Shown here: piece by piece, positions 34,591-44,116 of the stretch | How positions within the stretch are numbered: the first letter of the stretch is position 1 | Layout: the number at the start of each line of letters is the position of its first letter | Source: Streptomyces liangshanensis | GTDB taxonomy: Bacteria; Actinomycetota; Actinomycetes; Streptomycetales; Streptomycetaceae | Length of the DNA: 64,000 nt | Reading direction: 5' to 3' | NCBI RefSeq assembly: GCF_011694815.1 | Contig: NZ_CP050177.1 | Span: 7,199,501 to 7,263,500 of the forward strand | Notes under the pieces: generated by a model | Told to the model about the DNA's origin: nothing | Seen by the model: the letters and a program-made list of their open reading frames with translations, nothing else | Database searches by the model: none | Made by a program: the position numbers and the translations under genes

Positions 34591-35007
34591 TCAGCGCACC
34601 GCGGCCGTGGTCCTGCGCAGGACCAGGTACATCTCGCAGCCCAGGCAGTACCCGAACGCCGCGTTGAGGAAGGCCGCCGCCAGCGCGCACGCCGTGGCCG
34701 CGAGCCCGAGCCATTCCGGGCCCGCGAAGTAGCCGACGAGGCCGATCACGGCGAACGCCAGTCCGACGGCCTGGGCGAAGCGCGGCGGCGCCGGGGACTC
34801 GAACTCCACGGCGGGGCCGAGGCGCGGCCGGACGACGGTACGGAACAGCCAGCCGTACGGGGAGCGCTGGACGCCCCCGAGAGCGCCCGCCGCGAAGGCG
34901 AGGGTCTGCCAGGCGAGAAGCGCGCCGCTGCCCGTGAGGAGGACCACGGCGAGTACGACGGTGGTGACGGCCGCCCCGAAGCGCGGCCCCCTGATGTCAA
35001 GGTCCAT
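34591..35007 (-). CDS. DUF4395 membrane protein with CxxC
   Basis: 138 residues, ATG 35007 with GAGGGG upstream. Four hydrophobic helices; an R-S-P-Y-G-W-L-F loop between the first pair; near the C-terminus AFGYCLGCEMY, the conserved CxxC of DUF4395. The family is commonly found beside thioredoxin-like and sulfur-transfer genes, and here it is divergent from a thioredoxin, suggesting a membrane thiol-disulfide exchange role. Exact reaction unknown. Confidence 0.82.
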   Translation of the reverse strand: MDLDIRGPRFGAAVTTVVLAVVLLTGSGALLAWQTLAFAAGALGGVQRSPYGWLFRTVVRPRLGPAVEFESPAPPRFAQAVGLAFAVIGLVGYFAGPEWLGLAATACALAAAFLNAAFGYCLGCEMYLVLRRTTAAVR

Positions 35008-35083
35008 GCCCCTCAGCATCTCCCGCCGGGCGTCCCCCGAGGTCGCGGAATATTTTGCAGTTGTGTGAACGCTGGCGCTGAGG

Positions 35084-35503
35084 ATGACGACTACAGGACT
35101 GATCGTGTGCGCGGCGGTACTCGCGGTGGCATCCGCGTTCGGGGTGTGGCACCGGCGCGGCGACGGAAGGCTGACCATGCGTGGGCGGGACGGCGAGAAG
35201 CGGCTCGGCGAGGCCGAGCTGGGCGAGGGGCTGGGGGAGCGGGCGACGCTCGTCCAGTTCTCCAGCGCGTTCTGCGCGCCCTGCCGGGCGACGCGGCGCA
35301 CGCTCGCCGAGATCGCCGGGATGGTCGACGGGGTCACGCACGTGGAGATCGACGCCGAGGAGCGGCTGGAGCTGGTACGGGAGCTGGGCATCCTCAAGAC
35401 GCCCACCGTCCTCGTGCTGGACGCCCGGGGCCGTATCGTCCGCCGGGCCGCCGGCCAGCCGCGCAAGGCGGACGTGATCGCCGCGCTCGGCGAGGCGGTG
35501 TGA
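35084..35503 (+). CDS. Thioredoxin family protein
   Basis: 139 residues. An N-terminal hydrophobic helix (about 5-22) anchors it, followed by a thioredoxin fold with FSSAFCAPCRATR (CAPC redox pair) and the cis-proline block GILKTPTVLVLD. Divergent from DUF4395 (76-bp gap). The orientation of the anchor puts the redox domain either inside or outside; the sequence does not settle it. The Shine-Dalgarno is poor. Confidence 0.88.
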   Translation: MTTTGLIVCAAVLAVASAFGVWHRRGDGRLTMRGRDGEKRLGEAELGEGLGERATLVQFSSAFCAPCRATRRTLAEIAGMVDGVTHVEIDAEERLELVRELGILKTPTVLVLDARGRIVRRAAGQPRKADVIAALGEAV

Positions 35504-35548
35504 GGTGCGCCCTTGACCACGCCCCGCGCCCCTCGGCACGCTGACGCC

Positions 35549-35629
35549 GTGCCCCGGGACCTCCTTCTGTACGGGCGGGCCCACGTGGACCTGGCCCGCC
35601 ACGCGAGCGCGCGCTGTCCGGGTGTCTGA
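35549..35629 (+). CDS. Leader peptide of the actinobacterial sulfur-gene type
   Basis: A 26-codon frame from GTG 35549 to TGA 35627-35629: it reads RAHVDLARHASARC in its second half, ending CPGV. This matches the short leader peptides (RRHVDLxRxAxAxC patterns) known upstream of sulfur-assimilation genes in streptomycetes and mycobacteria, where stalling at the C-terminal Cys codon is thought to sense cysteine. It lies 43 bp upstream of the flavin reductase start. A weak ribosome site precedes it; function is inferred from the motif and position. Confidence 0.7.
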   Translation: MPRDLLLYGRAHVDLARHASARCPGV

Positions 35630-35672
35630 GCACCCACGGACCCGTTCCCCTCTCTCCCGGAAGGACGACGTC

Positions 35673-36191
35673 ATGACGGCGACGCCCGAGCTCAGCACTC
35701 CCCGGACGGCCACCCCCGAACTCCTCCGCTCCGTCTTCCGCCAACACGCGGCGGGGGTCGCCGTGATCACCGCGCGCGGCGGCGAATCCGGCGCCCGGCC
35801 GGTCGGCTTCACCGCCACCTCGCTCAACTCCGTCGCCGCCGAACCCCCGTTGGTCTCCTTCGGCGTGGGCGTCTCGTCGTCCAGCTGGCCGGTCATCGCC
35901 GAGGCCGAGTACGTCGGCGTCCACATACTCGGCGACCACCAGGAGGAGTTGGCGGCCACGTTCGCCCGCAGCGGCGCCGACCGGTTCGCGCCGCCCACGG
36001 GCTGGCGTACCGGACCGGAGGACGTGCCCGTGCTGGACGGGGTGCTCGCCTGGCTGGTCTGCCGTGTCGTGGCCCGGGTCCCGGCCGGCGACCACCGCAT
36101 CGTGGTGGCCCAGGCCGTCGTCGGCGACCCGGCCGGCGCCGGCCGGCCGCTCCTCTACCACCAGGGACGCTTCAACGGACTGCGCGACTGA
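35673..36191 (+). CDS. Flavin reductase family protein (FMN-binding split barrel)
   Basis: 172 residues from ATG 35673 with GGAAGGA nine bases upstream. Motifs of the flavin-reductase domain: FRQHAAGVAVITA, GFTATSLNSVAAEPPLVSFGV and HILGDHQEELA. Such proteins reduce FMN with NAD(P)H for two-component monooxygenases. The cysteine-type leader just upstream argues for a role in sulfonate or other organosulfur use (SsuE-like), although no monooxygenase gene is next to it. Confidence 0.85.
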   Translation: MTATPELSTPRTATPELLRSVFRQHAAGVAVITARGGESGARPVGFTATSLNSVAAEPPLVSFGVGVSSSSWPVIAEAEYVGVHILGDHQEELAATFARSGADRFAPPTGWRTGPEDVPVLDGVLAWLVCRVVARVPAGDHRIVVAQAVVGDPAGAGRPLLYHQGRFNGLRD

Positions 36192-36288
36192 GAGTTCCCG
36201 GGGGACACGCCCCGGCATCTTCCGCCGAGCGTCGGGAAGGTCACAGTGCGAAGCGCTTGCTCCGTGGGCAGGCTCTGGATGTACTGGC

Positions 36289-36303
36289 GAGTAATATTTA
36301 CTC
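36289..36303. promoter_or_regulatory. Palindromic operator candidate upstream of etfBA
   Basis: GAGTAA-TAT-TTACTC, a perfect 6-bp dyad about 100 bp upstream of etfB, in an A+T-rich patch. A TATGCT at 36347-36352 may be the -10. Similar TTACT/AGTAA dyads are bound by TetR-type fatty-acid-oxidation regulators; that assignment is inference. Confidence 0.5.
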
Positions 36304-36400
36304 CGGTGCGCCGGTCTCCGGACCGGAAACCGTCCCATAAGGCGCCTATGCTGCGTGCAACAAGGCAGCCCAGAAATGACGATGCGGTAGGAGAGCCGGC

Positions 36401-37186
36401 GTGAGCCTGAGGATCGTTGTCTGTGTGAAGTACGTGCCCGACGCCACCGGCGACCGGCATTTCGCCGATGACCTGACCGTGGACCGGGACGACGTGGACG
36501 GCCTGCTGTCGGAGCTGGACGAGTACGCGGTGGAGCAGGCGCTCCAGATCGCCGGCGAGGCGGACGACGCCGAGGTCACGGTCCTGACCGTCGGCCCCGA
36601 GGACGCCAAGGACGCGCTGCGCAAGGCGCTGTCCATGGGCGCCGACAAGGCCGTCCACGTCGAGGACGACGCGCTGCACGGCACGGACGTCCTCGGTACG
36701 TCGCTGGTCCTCGCCAAGGCCATCGAGAAGACCGGCTACGACCTGGTCATCTGCGGCATGGCGTCGACGGACGGCACGATGGGCGTCCTGCCCGCGATCC
36801 TCGCCGAGCGGCTCGGCGTCCCGCAGGTCACGCTGCTCTCCGAGGTGTCCGTGGCCGGCGGCGTCGTCAGCGGCCGGCGTGACGGCGACACCGCGAGCGA
36901 GCAGCTGGAGGCGTCCCTCCCGGCCGTCGTGTCGGTGACGGACCAGTCGGGCGAGGCCCGCTACCCGTCCTTCAAGGGGATCATGGCGGCGAAGAAGAAG
37001 CCGGTGCAGGCCTTCGACCTGGAGGACCTGGACATCGAGCCCGGCGACGTCGGCCTGGCCGGTGCCTGGACCGCGGTCGACGGGGCCACCCAGCGCCCGG
37101 CCCGTACGGCGGGCACGGTCGTCAAGGACGAGGGCGAGGGCGGCAAGCAGCTGGCCGCGTTCCTCGCGGAGCGCAAGTTCATCTGA
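36401..37186 (+). CDS. etfB: Electron transfer flavoprotein beta subunit
   Basis: 261 residues from GTG 36401 with GGAGAG upstream. LRIVVCVKYVPD opens the ETF beta fold; the signature region is seen as EQLEASLPAVVSVTDQSGEARYPSFKGIMAAKKK. ETF carries electrons from acyl-CoA and other flavoprotein dehydrogenases to the quinone pool through ETF-QO. AMP rather than FAD is held by this subunit. Forms an operon with etfA 96 bp downstream; a 7-bp hairpin (37205-37223) lies in that gap. Confidence 0.95.
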   Translation: MSLRIVVCVKYVPDATGDRHFADDLTVDRDDVDGLLSELDEYAVEQALQIAGEADDAEVTVLTVGPEDAKDALRKALSMGADKAVHVEDDALHGTDVLGTSLVLAKAIEKTGYDLVICGMASTDGTMGVLPAILAERLGVPQVTLLSEVSVAGGVVSGRRDGDTASEQLEASLPAVVSVTDQSGEARYPSFKGIMAAKKKPVQAFDLEDLDIEPGDVGLAGAWTAVDGATQRPARTAGTVVKDEGEGGKQLAAFLAERKFI

Positions 37187-37282
37187 CCCGCCCCGCGGGC
37201 CACGGGCCGGCCGCGCGCCGGCCGGGCCCCGGCCACCCAGTCCATCACCCCTGTTACCTCGCATGCGCAGGAGACCCGCACC

Positions 37283-38245
<963 letters not shown>

Positions 38246-38268
38246 CACCCGCCGGGAGTCCCCGGCCC

Positions 38269-38300
38269 AGGGCCACGCGGTCACGCCACCGCGTGGCCCT
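38269..38300. terminator. Terminator of etfBA
   Basis: Perfect 13-bp arms 38269-38281 and 38288-38300 with a 6-nt loop, 24 bases past the etfA stop. Confidence 0.85.
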
Positions 38301-38473
38301 TCGCCGTTCGCGGGGCGCGCGGGACACCATTGACGGGGCTCGGCCGCGCCGCTTAACTTCCCTTCAACGGATTGTTGATTCCGCAGTGCGGAAAAGCCGG
38401 GGCGCGCGGGTGATCCGTGCGGGCGGCTCGCACGGGCGGCCCGTACGGCACGGGCACGAGGAAAGGGACGCGG

Positions 38474-39775
38474 ATGGCGCAGCAGGAGACGGTGACCACC
38501 AGCCTCGCGAGCGCGGTCGCCGAGGACATCGCCGCGCGGCTCGCGCCGGTCGACGCGGACCTCGCCCGCCGCTACCCGGGCGACCCCGGCACCCGGCAGC
38601 CCGTCCACACCGTCTACGTCCCCGCCGACGCCTTCGCCGCCGACACCGTCCGCTCCTGGGGCGACCAGGCCCTCGCCGCCCTCGACGAACACGCCCCCGA
38701 CGCGGCCACGCTGGCCGCCGTCCTCGGCCTCCCCGGCGAACTGGCGGGACCGGTGCACGAGCGCGTACGGGCCAAGCTGGAGCGCGAACCGGTGGAAGAC
38801 CTCCGGATCGACTTCGAGGACGGCTACGGCCCGCGCCCGGACGCCGAGGAGGACGCGCACGCCGCCCGCGCCGCCCGCCTGGTCCACGCCGCGTACGCGG
38901 ACGGCACCGCCGCCCCGTACATGGGCATCCGCATGAAGTGCCTGGAGGAGGCCGTCCGCGACCGGGGGATCCGTACCCTCGACGTCTTCCTCAGCGGACT
39001 CATGGAGGCGGGCGGCCTGCCCGACGGCCTGGTGCTGACACTCCCCAAGGTCACCTATCCGGAGCAGATCGAGGCGATGGTACGGCTCGCCGAGGCGTTC
39101 GAGACGGCCCGCGGCCTCACTCCCGGGCGACTCGGCTTCGAGATCCAGATCGAGACCAGCCAGTCCATCCTCGCCGCCGACGGCACCGCGACCGTGGCCC
39201 GGATGATCCACGCCGCAGGCGGCCGCGCCACCGGACTGCACTACGGCACCTTCGACTACAGCGCCTGCGTCGGCGTCAGCGCCGCCTACCAGTCGAGCGA
39301 CCACCCGGCCGCCGACCACGCCAAGGCCGTGATGCAGGTCGCCGCCGCCGGCACCGGCGTCCGCGTCTGCGACGGCTCCACCAACGTCCTCCCCGTCGGC
39401 CCCACCCCCCAGGTCCACGACGCCTGGCGGCTCCACTACGGACTGACCCGGCGGGCCCTCGCCCGCGCCTACCACCAGGGCTGGGACATGCACCCCGCCC
39501 AGCTCCCGACCCGCTACGCCGCCGTCTACGCCTTCTACCGCGAGGGCCTGGAGGCGGCCGCCGCCCGGCTGGTCGCGTACGTCGCCAGGGCGGGCGGCGA
39601 CGTCCTCGACGAACCGGCCACGGCCAGGGCGCTCAGCGGCTATCTCCTGCGCGGCCTGGACTGCGGCGCCGTCGACGACGACGAGGTCACCCGCCTCACC
39701 GGCCTGGGCCGCGCGGACCTGGAGGCCCTCGGCGGTGTCCCGCCTCGCGCGGACCGCCCCGCCAACACCCCCTGA
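38474..39775 (+). CDS. DUF6986 / HpcH-HpaI-like aldolase family protein
   Basis: 433 residues from ATG 38474 (AAAGGGA upstream). Barrel of the CitE/HpcH type: LRIDFEDGYG (acidic metal-side block), RMKCLEEAV, LTLPKVTYPEQIEAM and GFEIQIETSQSI (Glu ligands), followed by THYGTFDYS-like LHYGTFDYSAC. These residues match metal-dependent aldolases and citrate-lyase beta or malyl-CoA lyase enzymes. The exact substrate is unknown. The C-terminal helical extension is longer than in CitE. Single gene; its 3' end lies 166 bp before the kinase start. Confidence 0.78.
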   Translation: MAQQETVTTSLASAVAEDIAARLAPVDADLARRYPGDPGTRQPVHTVYVPADAFAADTVRSWGDQALAALDEHAPDAATLAAVLGLPGELAGPVHERVRAKLEREPVEDLRIDFEDGYGPRPDAEEDAHAARAARLVHAAYADGTAAPYMGIRMKCLEEAVRDRGIRTLDVFLSGLMEAGGLPDGLVLTLPKVTYPEQIEAMVRLAEAFETARGLTPGRLGFEIQIETSQSILAADGTATVARMIHAAGGRATGLHYGTFDYSACVGVSAAYQSSDHPAADHAKAVMQVAAAGTGVRVCDGSTNVLPVGPTPQVHDAWRLHYGLTRRALARAYHQGWDMHPAQLPTRYAAVYAFYREGLEAAAARLVAYVARAGGDVLDEPATARALSGYLLRGLDCGAVDDDEVTRLTGLGRADLEALGGVPPRADRPANTP

Positions 39776-39941
39776 ACTGCGCCTGCTTGAACCCCCGTCG
39801 GCCGAGCCCGCCACGGAACCCCCCGCCTCCGCCGCTAGGCTGTACCGACCACAGGCGCCACGGCGGAGCCGACCGTACGACCACGGCACGCCCGGTGTCC
39901 TGAGAGCACAGGACCAGGACCAACAGCGGAACGGGGCAGCG

Positions 39942-41735
39942 GTGTCGACGGGGGAGCACGGGCGGAATCAGGGACCGGGCAGGGTGCTGGCGGGGCGTTA
40001 CCGCGTGGTGGCACAGCTCGGCCGGGGCGGTATGGGGGTGGTCTGGCGGGCCGTGGACGAGGTCCTCGGCCGGGAGGTCGCGGTGAAGGAGCTGCGTACC
40101 TTCACCGACACCGACGGACCCCAACTGGCCGACCTGCGGGTGCGGATGCAGCGCGAGGCGCGGGCCGCCGCGCGCATCCGGCACCCCGGAGTGGTGGCGG
40201 TGCACGACGTGGCCGAGGAGGACGGCCGGCCCGTCATCGTCATGGAACTGATCGACGGCCCGTCGCTGGACGACGTGCTGAACGCGAACGGCCCCATGGA
40301 CCCGCGCGAGGCCGCCGGGATCGGCGCCCGGGTGATGGAGGCACTGGAGGCCGCCCACCAGGTGGGGGTGCTGCACCGCGACGTCAAACCGGGCAACGTC
40401 CTGCTCGACCGGGGCGGCCGCGTGGTCCTCACCGACTTCGGGATCGCCGCGATGGACGACCCCGGCGACGGCTCCACCACCCACCTCACCCGCAGCGGCG
40501 AACTGGTCGGCTCCCTCGACTACTTGCCGCCCGAGCGGGCCCAGGGCGCGGCGCCGGGACCGCCCGCCGACATCTGGGCCCTCGGCGCGACGCTCTACGC
40601 CGCGGTCGAGGGCGCGTCACCCTTCCGCCGTACGTCGACGTGGTCGACGCTCACCGCGATCGTCGCCGACCCGCTGCCCGAACCGCGCCTGGCGGGACCG
40701 CTGTTCCCGGTCCTGGAACAGCTGATGGCCAAGGACCCGGAGCTGCGGCCCGACGCGCGGACGGCGGCCCGGCTCCTGGCGGAGGTGGCGGCGGGCGGCG
40801 GAACGAGCCGGCCGCCGGGCGCCGTCCCCGCCGCTCCCCAGGCCTCGCCGCCGCGGGTGCCGACGGAGGTCAACCCACTGCCCCACCGGCCCGAGGGTTT
40901 CGGCCCGCCCGTGGCGGACACGCCGACGCCCGTGGTGGCGCCCGGGGCCGCCCTGACCGCCCGGACCACGGCCCGCCCCGACGCCGGGCGCCGGGGCGCG
41001 GGCCGCTCGAAGGCGCTGCTCGCCGCCGGGGTCGTCGCCGTCGTCCTCGCGGGCGGCGGGGTGACGTACGCCCTGACCGGCGGCGGCGCCACCACGCCGG
41101 GATCGGAACTGACGGCGGACGGTTCGGGCGGGGGCGGCGCCGCGGGAGAGGGTCGCATGTTGGACCCCGGCAGCGCGGCCTCGCGGAGCCCGGCCGAGAA
41201 GCCCGGGGCCGGGAAGAGGACGGGCGACGCCGAGGACGCGGGCGACAAGGGCGCCGACGACAAGGGCGCCGGCGACCGGAAGACGGATCCCCCGGCCGGG
41301 AAGCCGACCGCGCCCGGGAAGGGCGGGGACGGGTCCGGGGACGCGGCCGGCGGAACCACGGGCGGCGGATCCGGCGGTTCCGGCGCCGACGGGGGTACGG
41401 CGACGGGCGGTTCGAGCACCCCGAGCGGCACCGGCGGCGCGTCCGGGACCACACCCGCCTGCCACTCCATCGGCGCCGGCAAGTACAACTGCTACGTCTA
41501 CCGCACCGCCACCTCCTACACCGCCGCCGGGGAGCAGGCCGGTGTCCTCAACCAGGGCACCAACTATTTCTTCTGCCAGCAGGACCTGGGCCGCCGCGAG
41601 ACGCACGGCGCGTGGACGAACACCTGGTGGGCGAAGACCGACGACGACAGCGGCAACACCGGGGTGTTCGTCAGCGACGTGTACATCCGGGGCGGCGACA
41701 ACGACCAGCCCGTCCCCGGCCTACCGCTCTGCTGA
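39942..41735 (+). CDS. Membrane serine/threonine protein kinase with SH3-like ectodomain
   Basis: 597 residues from GTG 39942. Cytoplasmic Hanks-type kinase: LGRGGMGVVW, VAVKEL (Lys49), VLHRDVKPGNVLL and DFGIAAMD, all catalytic residues present. A Pro-rich juxtamembrane segment leads to one membrane helix (LLAAGVVAVVLAGGGVTYAL), then a Gly/Asp/Lys-rich linker of about 120 residues and a C-terminal extracellular domain of about 90 residues with four Cys (CHSIGAGKYNC, FFCQQD, final Cys), an SH3-like cell-wall-sensor pattern. No PASTA repeats. It probably phosphorylates cytoplasmic targets in response to an envelope signal. The 3' end overlaps the LacI gene by 15 bp. Confidence 0.88.
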   Translation: MSTGEHGRNQGPGRVLAGRYRVVAQLGRGGMGVVWRAVDEVLGREVAVKELRTFTDTDGPQLADLRVRMQREARAAARIRHPGVVAVHDVAEEDGRPVIVMELIDGPSLDDVLNANGPMDPREAAGIGARVMEALEAAHQVGVLHRDVKPGNVLLDRGGRVVLTDFGIAAMDDPGDGSTTHLTRSGELVGSLDYLPPERAQGAAPGPPADIWALGATLYAAVEGASPFRRTSTWSTLTAIVADPLPEPRLAGPLFPVLEQLMAKDPELRPDARTAARLLAEVAAGGGTSRPPGAVPAAPQASPPRVPTEVNPLPHRPEGFGPPVADTPTPVVAPGAALTARTTARPDAGRRGAGRSKALLAAGVVAVVLAGGGVTYALTGGGATTPGSELTADGSGGGGAAGEGRMLDPGSAASRSPAEKPGAGKRTGDAEDAGDKGADDKGAGDRKTDPPAGKPTAPGKGGDGSGDAAGGTTGGGSGGSGADGGTATGGSSTPSGTGGASGTTPACHSIGAGKYNCYVYRTATSYTAAGEQAGVLNQGTNYFFCQQDLGRRETHGAWTNTWWAKTDDDSGNTGVFVSDVYIRGGDNDQPVPGLPLC

Positions 41736-42764
41736 CGGCGGGATCTCGCCCGACCCCCGGGCGATCAGCCGGGTCGGAAGCACCACCCTCGACGGGGCGT
41801 CCGCCGCCCCGTCGAGGCGCTGGAAGAGCCGCTCGGCGGCGGTACGGCCCAGGGTCGCCGCGTCCTGCGCGATGACCGTGACCCCCGGCTCCAGCAGATC
41901 GGCCAGCTCGATGTCGTCGAAGCCGACGAGGGCGACCGGGTGGTGGTACGCGGCCAGGACCCGTACCGCCGTCACCGTCACCCGGTTGTTGCCCGTGAGG
42001 ATCGCCGTCACCGGCTCCGGGCCGGCGAGCATCCCGGCCACGGCGTCCCGTACCCGGTCGGGCGCGGTGGTCCCGAGCGCCACCCAGTCGTCGTGGATCG
42101 CGAGACCGGCGTCCGCCATGGCGGTCCGGTAGCCGCGCAGGCGCTCGATCGCCGTGTGGATCCGCGGCTGGTCGCCGACGAAGCCGATACGGCGGTGGCC
42201 GTGCGCGATCAGGTGCGCGGCGCCCGAGCGCGCGCCGCCGAAGCTGTCGGAGAGGATCACGTCCGCGTCGATGCGGCCGGCCGGGCGGTCCACGAAGACC
42301 GTCGCCACCCCGGCCTTGATCTCCGGCTCCAGGTAGCGGTGGTCGTCCCCGGCGGGGATCACGATCAGCCCGTCCACCCGGCGGGCGCACAGCGCGAGCA
42401 CCAACTCCTGCTCACGCTCGGGATCCTCGGCGCTGGACCCGTTGATGAGCAGCGCGCCATGGGCGCGGGCCACTTCTTCCACGGCGCGGTTGAGCGGACC
42501 GTAGAACGGGTCGGCCAAATCCTCCAGGACCAGACCGATACTGGCCGTACGGCCTTTACGCAGGACACGGGCGGAATCGTTGCGCCGGAATCCCAGCGCG
42601 TCGATGGATTCCTGCACCCGCCTTTCGGTGTCCGGGGTCACCCCCGGCTCGCCGTTCACCACCCGGGACACCGTCTTGAGTCCCACCCCGGCGCGCGCGG
42701 CGACGTCTTTCATGGTGGGCCGATTGCCGTAGCGGTTCTCGGGGCGGTGGGAGGTGTCGGCCAC
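41721..42764 (-). CDS. LacI family transcriptional regulator
   Basis: 347 residues from GTG 42764. N-terminal LacI helix-turn-helix MKDVAARAGVGLKTVSRVVNG with hinge helix (ARVLRKGRT), then a periplasmic-binding-protein-like effector domain (IGLVLEDLADPFYG, VDGLIVIPAG, IGFVGD, ALVGFDDIELADLL). It senses a sugar. Divergent from the ROK sugar kinase, with a symmetric LacI-type operator in the gap. Confidence 0.92.
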   Translation of the reverse strand: MADTSHRPENRYGNRPTMKDVAARAGVGLKTVSRVVNGEPGVTPDTERRVQESIDALGFRRNDSARVLRKGRTASIGLVLEDLADPFYGPLNRAVEEVARAHGALLINGSSAEDPEREQELVLALCARRVDGLIVIPAGDDHRYLEPEIKAGVATVFVDRPAGRIDADVILSDSFGGARSGAAHLIAHGHRRIGFVGDQPRIHTAIERLRGYRTAMADAGLAIHDDWVALGTTAPDRVRDAVAGMLAGPEPVTAILTGNNRVTVTAVRVLAAYHHPVALVGFDDIELADLLEPGVTVIAQDAATLGRTAAERLFQRLDGAADAPSRVVLPTRLIARGSGEIPPSAER

Positions 42765-42903
42765 AGTGCGCTGTCCTGTCGTCGTCCGGGTGCGGGTGTG
42801 CACGCATATCCACATCTCCGCCTGCACCGGGGCGGATCCGGGTCTTGCCGCGGATTTGCCGCCGGTTTGCCATTCGAGGCTGTGGCGACGAGCATAGGCC
42901 CTG

Positions 42904-42915
42904 GACAACGTTGTC
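42904..42915. promoter_or_regulatory. LacI-type operator
   Basis: GACAACGTTGTC, a perfect 12-bp palindrome with the central CG typical of LacI-family operators, between the LacI and ROK-kinase starts. It lies 140 bp from the repressor start and 88 bp from the kinase start, suited to controlling both. Confidence 0.75.
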
Positions 42916-42957
42916 AGGTGAATAGAGACTGTTCATCGAAGCGCAGGTCCGGTCATT

Positions 42958-42973
42958 CCCCGCACGGGCGGGG
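42958..42973. other. GC hairpin in 5' leader of ROK kinase
   Basis: CCCCGC-ACGG-GCGGGG stem-loop, 30 bp before the start codon. With its flanks (ATT before, ATACC after) it resembles a single type I-E CRISPR repeat, but there is only one copy and no cas gene. It may be an mRNA leader structure. Confidence 0.4.
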
Positions 42974-43002
42974 ATACCTCGTCCCCGGGAGATCCGACAC
43001 CG

Positions 43003-43962
43003 ATGCATATCGACCGCGTTGCCGCACTCGACATCGGCGGCACCAAGATCGCCGGCGCGTTGGTCGACGGCAACGGCAGGATCCTCGTACGGGCGCAGCG
43101 GCCGACCCCCGCGCAGGAGGACGGCGAGAGCGTGATGCGCGCCGTCGAGGAGGTCCTCGCCGAGGTCGCCGCCTCGCCGCTGTGGTCCGGGGCGACCGCG
43201 ATCGGGATCGGCAGCGCCGGCCCCGTGGACGCCTCCGCCGGTACGGTCAGCCCCGTCAACGTGCCGGGCTGGCGCGGGTTCCCGCTGGTGGAGCGGGTCC
43301 GGGAGGCGACCGGCGGCCTGCCGGTGACGCTGGTCGGCGACGGGGTCGCCATGACCGCGGCGGAGCACTGGCAGGGCGCGGCCCGCGGCTACGACAACGC
43401 CCTGTGCATGGTCGTCTCGACGGGCGTGGGCGGCGGGCTCGTCCTGGGCGGCAAGCTCCACCCGGGGCCCACCGGCAACTCCGGGCACATCGGCCACATC
43501 AGCGTCGACCTGGACGGCGACCTCTGCCCGTGCGGGGGGCGCGGGTGCGTGGAGCGGATCGCCAGCGGGCCCAACATCGCGCGCCGGGCGCTGGAGGGCG
43601 GCTGGCAGCCGGGCCCCGACGGGGACACGTCCGCCGCGGCGGTCGCCGCCGCCGCCCGGGCGGGCCACCCCGTCGCGATCGCGTCCTTCGAACGCGCCGC
43701 CCAGGCCCTGGCCGCCGGCATCGCCGCGACGGCGACGCTCGTCGAGATCGGCATCGCGGTGGTCGGCGGCGGCGTCGCGAACGCGGGCGAGGTCCTGTTC
43801 GCCCCGCTGCGGCGCTCCCTGCGCGACTACGCCACGCTGTCCTTCGTCCAGCGGATCGAGCTGGCCCCGGCCCTCACGGGCACGGACGCGGGCCTGGTGG
43901 GCGCGGCCGCGGCGGCGGCGCTGGGCAGCCGCGACGAGGAGACGGCGACGATCGGCGGCTGA
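43003..43962 (+). CDS. ROK family sugar kinase (glucokinase-like)
   Basis: 319 residues. AALDIGGTKIAGALVD is the phosphate-1 loop; GDGVAMTAAEHW carries the catalytic Asp; VSTGVGGGLVL is phosphate-2; GHIGHISVD and CPCGGRGCVERIAS give the ROK His and zinc-binding Cys residues. The set is complete, so this is an active hexose or N-acetylhexosamine kinase rather than a repressor, and it has no winged helix. Divergent from the LacI gene. Confidence 0.9.
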   Translation: MHIDRVAALDIGGTKIAGALVDGNGRILVRAQRPTPAQEDGESVMRAVEEVLAEVAASPLWSGATAIGIGSAGPVDASAGTVSPVNVPGWRGFPLVERVREATGGLPVTLVGDGVAMTAAEHWQGAARGYDNALCMVVSTGVGGGLVLGGKLHPGPTGNSGHIGHISVDLDGDLCPCGGRGCVERIASGPNIARRALEGGWQPGPDGDTSAAAVAAAARAGHPVAIASFERAAQALAAGIAATATLVEIGIAVVGGGVANAGEVLFAPLRRSLRDYATLSFVQRIELAPALTGTDAGLVGAAAAAALGSRDEETATIGG

Positions 43963-44116
43963 GGCCCCCGTACCGGCTCGTGGACGGCGTACCGGCGCTG
44001 CGGGCCATGCGTACCGGCCGTGCGGGCGCCCTCCCTGCCGGCGCGCGGCGCGGTCGGCTCGGCCCTGTCGGCCCGGGACGCCGCAGGCCGATCCGCGAGG
44101 ACCCGCCGGACACGCT

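Noticed and set aside
42950..42985. A CRISPR array
   Set aside because: A single repeat-like hairpin with no second copy or spacer and no cas genes in the window.
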